Shown: positions 61,801 to 64,000 of the stretch, in pieces
Layout: each line of letters opens with the position of its first letter
Position numbering within the stretch: the first letter of the stretch is position 1
Origin: JAIBJN01 sp963839745
Lineage (GTDB): Bacteria; Actinomycetota; Thermoleophilia; Gaiellales; Gaiellaceae
Direction: 5' to 3'
Length of the DNA: 64,000 nucleotides
Assembly: GCA_963839745.1 (NCBI GenBank)
Contig: CAWIWC010000005.1
Location: forward strand, 124,001-188,000
Translations under genes and position numbers: made by a program
The notes under the pieces: model-generated
Told to the model about the DNA's origin: nothing
What the model saw: only the letters and a program-made list of their open reading frames with translations
The model's database searches: none

Positions 61801-61932
61801 GGCGAGCACGGTGGCGATCATCGCCGCGCCCGCCGCGACGCCCGCGGCAGCGAGCAGCGCGGTCGGCGCCCGCCGGGCGATGCGAACAGACGCCAGCTTG
61901 AGCGGATAGGCGATCGTGCGGAGCGCTCTCAC
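58849..61932 (-). CDS. FtsX/MacB-like ABC permease, 1027 aa
   Basis: This protein has an N-terminal membrane helix (ALLAAAGVAAGAAMIATVLA), a large extracellular domain (about 50-280), a central group of six to seven helices, a second extracellular domain (about 560-880), and C-terminal helices (LLTLLAAALVALGLALVGVL, VGVGLAGGLVTAALL). This double FtsX layout matches the actinobacterial exporters of the MacB superfamily. The substrate is unknown. Confidence 0.87.
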   Translation of the reverse strand: MRALRTIAYPLKLASVRIARRAPTALLAAAGVAAGAAMIATVLAGTVVAKDESVGRAIEEIPAAQRSLRAAWFGIPSLTEGYSTLDESARKSLAGVSEADPAALVLYRESTIAGRFIGLGAVDDLERWVTLRSGRMPRTCEPEHCEVVRLRGAGSLPNVEGLRLVEVGTAAIRSPVLFGDFVAPAENERSRAALSPVYRDAIDYHRPPPAPLVLAEGVEGLVGSRELETVYRSYAWVVPLAPGSVRAWNIDAFANDVARARTSFQNTSFAADLSAPLVDLGAASEASEVAGRRLLLVGGESAALLFAFAILAAVSMRRDTESARRRLTWFGARRWQLSLFTGTEATAVAVVGTAAGWALGTLAGAVVASRADAPVGEVLAHSTLSRTGLLAAAVVALALALVLVAALRAKPIGFGRRSFSALDAAALGAVAVIAVTLLRGDLDQEALAQESGTAAALVLLPGLVTFVAAVVCARLLRPGLLLLERVSRGRSVGLRMAALSLARHPGHAAVAAAFLVVSVGLAVFAESYRSTLARGQEEQAAYAVPLDFTLREDLTRLIRVNDAAPPARLAELENDVRVEPVVRLSGNVNRAGGRTGIGIVGLDAEAIPALRGWRDDFSALSPASLARRVEPVGETGIRGPVLPDDATQLEVAARGELVTLTASVETPSGGYEHLDLGKPQRDGSTLRVAVPPEAQGGRVVAVTLNPPVKVQERGGEGRPRKLALELGPLMAQTAAGPVVLDRYADWIGVNGIEAVPDDFGVRLTGTLTEQAATRFRPTQPTDEQPVLAIASPDVAAAAAPGGELALRIAGEQVTVQVAAVAERFPGTRDDFVVADRTLLSTALNATHPGAAVTNEVWLGAPGEQEREALAAELARPPFNVLAVDSRTEIEHSLRDDPLARGTLLTLLAAALVALGLALVGVLLGVASDVRDERGDLDDLEEQGARPALLRRVVRLRSLVVVGVGLAGGLVTAALLGVLVVDLVSVTADARATELPLHATVTWPVLAIALGGGALAAAALVTAASRRI

Positions 61933-61990
61933 CCCCTGAACGCTGCCAGCCGCAGCGCACCTCGACCAGTCATGTTGCTACGCCTTTGGT

Positions 61991-62003
61991 TAAGCTGTGC
62001 TTA
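61991..62003. promoter_or_regulatory. LysR gene -10 and palindrome
   Basis: TAAGC-TGT-GCTTA is a perfect inverted repeat (61991-62003) directly before the LysR-type ATG. TAAGCT (61991-61996) also serves as a -10-like box 6 nt before the start. An autoregulatory site is likely, although the usual LysR box is a longer T-N11-A. Confidence 0.4.
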
Positions 62004-62932
62004 TGCTCGATGTCAGACGTCTGCGCGTGCTCCGCGAGGTCGCGCTCCGCGGGTCGATCGCGGGGGCGGCGGAGTCGCTTCGCTTCACGCCTTCCGCCGT
62101 CTCCCAGCAGGTGGCGAAGCTCGAGCGTGAGGCGGGCGTAGCGCTCGTCGAGCGCGGCCCGAAGAGTGTCACCCTGACGACCGCCGGCTGGCGGCTGGTC
62201 GAGCACGCCGAGGCGATCCTCGAGCGGCTTGCCGCGGCGGAGTCGGAGCTGCGGGAGCTGGCCGGCTCGCCCCCGGAGCTGCGCGTGGGCGCGAACACGA
62301 CGGCGGCCGTCAGCATCGTCCCGGACGCGCTCTCTCGCTTTGCCGTCGTCCGGCCGGACGTCGAGATCACCGTGTTCGAGTCGGATCCGCTCATCTCCCT
62401 GGCGCGCCTGTGCGGGCGGGAGCTCGACCTGGCGATCGTGTTCGAGTACGACCACGTGCCGCTGCCCGACGACCCGCGGATCGCGCTCGAGCTGCTGCTC
62501 GAGGAGCAGATGCGCATTGTCCTCCCGGCCGGCCACCCCGTGGCCCGCCAGCGCGCCGTGCGCCTGCTGGACCTCGCCGACGAGACCTGGATCCAAAGCA
62601 CGCCCCGTTCGTCCTGCCACCCGTTCACGGAGCGTGCCTGCCGGGCGGCGGGCTTCGACCCTCGGATCCGCTTCGAGTTCGACGACTATGCAGCGATGCA
62701 GAGCCTCGTCGCCTCCGGTGCGGGCGTGGCTTTCGCGCCGGACATGGGGCTCACGACCGTGAACCCCGGCGTGGCTGTCCGGCCCATCGCCTTCGGGCCC
62801 AAGCGCCGCGTGCACGCCGCCCTACGCGCGGGCGAGGGCGACTCTGCAGGCGTCTCCGAGATGCTCGCCGCCCTGCGGGAAAGCGTCGCGGCCCGCGAGC
62901 CGCTCTTCCCCGCGGTCGCCGGCGCGTCGTAG
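62003..62932 (+). CDS. LysR-family transcriptional regulator
   Basis: This 309-aa protein has an N-terminal winged helix (1-60; RRLRVLREVALRGSIAGAAE and VSQQVAKLEREAGVALVERG) and a periplasmic-binding-like effector domain. I chose the ATG at 62003, consistent with the family start MLDVRRL; a GTG at 61997 adds two residues. It is divergent from the FtsX permease, 70 bp away, which could be its target. Confidence 0.92.
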   Translation: MLDVRRLRVLREVALRGSIAGAAESLRFTPSAVSQQVAKLEREAGVALVERGPKSVTLTTAGWRLVEHAEAILERLAAAESELRELAGSPPELRVGANTTAAVSIVPDALSRFAVVRPDVEITVFESDPLISLARLCGRELDLAIVFEYDHVPLPDDPRIALELLLEEQMRIVLPAGHPVARQRAVRLLDLADETWIQSTPRSSCHPFTERACRAAGFDPRIRFEFDDYAAMQSLVASGAGVAFAPDMGLTTVNPGVAVRPIAFGPKRRVHAALRAGEGDSAGVSEMLAALRESVAAREPLFPAVAGAS

Positions 62933-62979
62933 CCCGCGTGGCGGTGGCGGTTGCTTCCTCACGCGTCGGGGCCTATCCG

Positions 62980-62985
62980 TAACCT
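62980..62985 (+). promoter_or_regulatory. -10-like box before PQQ-type dehydrogenase
   Basis: TAACCT lies 6 nt before the ATG at 62992, with no Shine-Dalgarno site, suggesting a leaderless transcript. Confidence 0.35.
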
Positions 62986-62991
62986 GACGGC

Positions 62992-64000
62992 ATGGTGGGG
63001 GGTCGCCTTGTCGTCGTGCTCGCCTTCCTGCTCCTGAGCGCCTGCAGCGGCGACTCGGACGGGCCCGAAGGCACGCCGCAGCCGACGTCGTCAGGCGCGG
63101 AGGAGACGACCGCGCCCAGCACGGACGCCGGCGAGACGGACGACGCCGGCCCGCCCGGCCGTGGCGGCCCGCTGGAGATCCGGGAGTTCGTCTCGGGCCT
63201 GGAGGCTCCCGTGCATGCGACCGCCGCGCCCGGGGAGCCCGACCGCCTGTACGTCGTCGAGCAGATCGGCCGCATCCGCATCGTCGAGAACGGCCGGCTG
63301 CTGCCGGAGCCGTTCCTCGACCTCGTCGGGGAGATCGCCTACGGGGGCGAGCAGGGGCTGCTCTCCATGGCTTTCCACCCCGAGTACGAGACCAACCGGC
63401 TCTTCTACGTCAACTTCACCGGCCCCCAGGGCGACACGCGGGTGAGGGAGTACCGCGCCGACGGGCCGCAGCCCGTCGCGACGCGCGTGGTGCTCATCGT
63501 TCCCCAGCCGTACGAGAACCACAACGGCGGCCAGCTTGTGTTCGGGCCGGACGGGCTCCTCTACGTCGGGATGGGCGACGGCGGCTCCGGCGGCGATCCC
63601 GAGAACCGCGCCCAGGAACTCTCCAGCAGGCTCGGCAAGCTCCTGCGCCTGGACGTCGACACGCCCGGCGCCGACTGGGAGATGGTCGGCCTCGGCCTCC
63701 GGAACCCCTGGCGGTTTTCGTTCGACCGGGTCACCGGCGATCTGTGGATCGGCGACGTCGGCCAGAACGCGATCGAGGAGGTCGACTTCGTCGCGGCCGA
63801 CCAGGTCGGTGAGGTTCACAACTTCGGCTGGGACGTGTTCGAGGGCTCGGCGCCGTTCGAGGACAAGCCGCTGACGCCGACCGGTGCCGTCGTCGATCCG
63901 ATCACGGAATACACGCACGACGACGGATGCTCGATCACGGGCGGCTTCGTCTACCGGGGCGCCGCTGTGCGTCGCCAGGCCTGGGGCCGCTACTTCTTCG
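62992..64000 (+). CDS. PQQ-dependent sugar dehydrogenase-like lipoprotein, partial
   Basis: The first 336 residues are visible; the C-terminus is cut by the right edge. A lipoprotein signal (LLLSAC, lipidated Cys18) is followed by a Ser/Thr/Glu-rich linker (19-60) and a soluble glucose/sorbosone dehydrogenase beta-propeller (PF07995) with YVVEQIGRIRI, GLLSMAFHPEY, ENHNGGQLVFGPDGLLYVG and GLGLRNPWRFSFD. Family members oxidise sugars with PQQ and calcium. Whether PQQ is made here is unknown. Confidence 0.9.
   Translation, partial: MVGGRLVVVLAFLLLSACSGDSDGPEGTPQPTSSGAEETTAPSTDAGETDDAGPPGRGGPLEIREFVSGLEAPVHATAAPGEPDRLYVVEQIGRIRIVENGRLLPEPFLDLVGEIAYGGEQGLLSMAFHPEYETNRLFYVNFTGPQGDTRVREYRADGPQPVATRVVLIVPQPYENHNGGQLVFGPDGLLYVGMGDGGSGGDPENRAQELSSRLGKLLRLDVDTPGADWEMVGLGLRNPWRFSFDRVTGDLWIGDVGQNAIEEVDFVAADQVGEVHNFGWDVFEGSAPFEDKPLTPTGAVVDPITEYTHDDGCSITGGFVYRGAAVRRQAWGRYFF

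Overview
The window is high-GC, gene-dense bacterial chromosome with short intergenic gaps and many 1-4 bp start/stop overlaps. Gene content suggests a free-living actinobacterium: LigD, SpoIID-like and M23 secreted proteins, a membrane-bound Ser/Thr kinase with a C-terminal repeat domain, MmpL, a discrete type II fatty-acid synthase, and a nucleotide-sugar cluster. I would guess class Thermoleophilia (Gaiellales/Solirubrobacterales), but this is inference from style and content. No rRNA or CRISPR array was seen; there is one tRNA.

Layout. 1-8917 is a lipid-precursor block: partial birA facing left, then an ECF-like sigma factor, fabZ-fabH-fabD-fabG-fabF, a HAD hydrolase, a zinc-ribbon arginase-fold protein, and accD-accA. 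BirA biotinylates the acetyl-CoA carboxylase whose carboxyltransferase subunits are encoded here. No acpP is present. 8918-18778 holds ligD, a GNAT protein, a membrane HD-GYP protein, a frameshifted M36 metalloprotease, NDH-2, a LOG-like protein and a DUF1272 protein. 18778-30128 is housekeeping: an MrfA-type helicase, thiD-thiL, thioredoxin, a polyprenol-type glycosyltransferase, polX, a PLP decarboxylase, otsB, two half-size TauE-like proteins, a hypothetical gene and an M23 peptidase. 30159-36303 has a YtxH-like protein, the hsp20-lon operon, MmpL and a macro domain protein. 36316-40267 is a dTDP-rhamnose operon with an inserted small-molecule kinase. After a protein kinase and a SpoIID-like protein, 43403-47353 is a wbp/wec-type UDP-amino-sugar uronate operon.

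47782-52153 is the most distinctive part. A tRNA-Lys(CTT) gene carries a 40-bp 3'-half that is repeated exactly at 52114-52153. The 4.26 kb between them looks like an integrated element without a recognisable integrase. It encodes a PF03706-type membrane protein, an ANTAR RNA-binding regulator, an ABM-fold protein whose leader can sequester its own ribosome binding site, an unknown 216-aa protein and several small proteins. Several island genes have strong Shine-Dalgarno sites, whereas many surrounding genes appear leaderless.

52240-64000 holds a frameshifted DUF839/PhoX-like protein, an alpha/beta hydrolase, a secreted TolB-like beta-propeller, a PF04020 membrane protein, a GAF-GGDEF cyclase, an ABC/FtsX exporter, a LysR regulator and a partial PQQ-type sugar dehydrogenase.

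Two themes cut across the window. First, many genes have a TANNNT hexamer about 6-10 nt before the start codon and no Shine-Dalgarno site, and close divergent pairs overlap their -10 boxes. Second, three genes (fabF, the M36 protease, the DUF839 gene) carry single-base frameshifts, mostly in short homopolymers. Because fabF is normally needed, these may be sequence errors rather than real pseudogenes.
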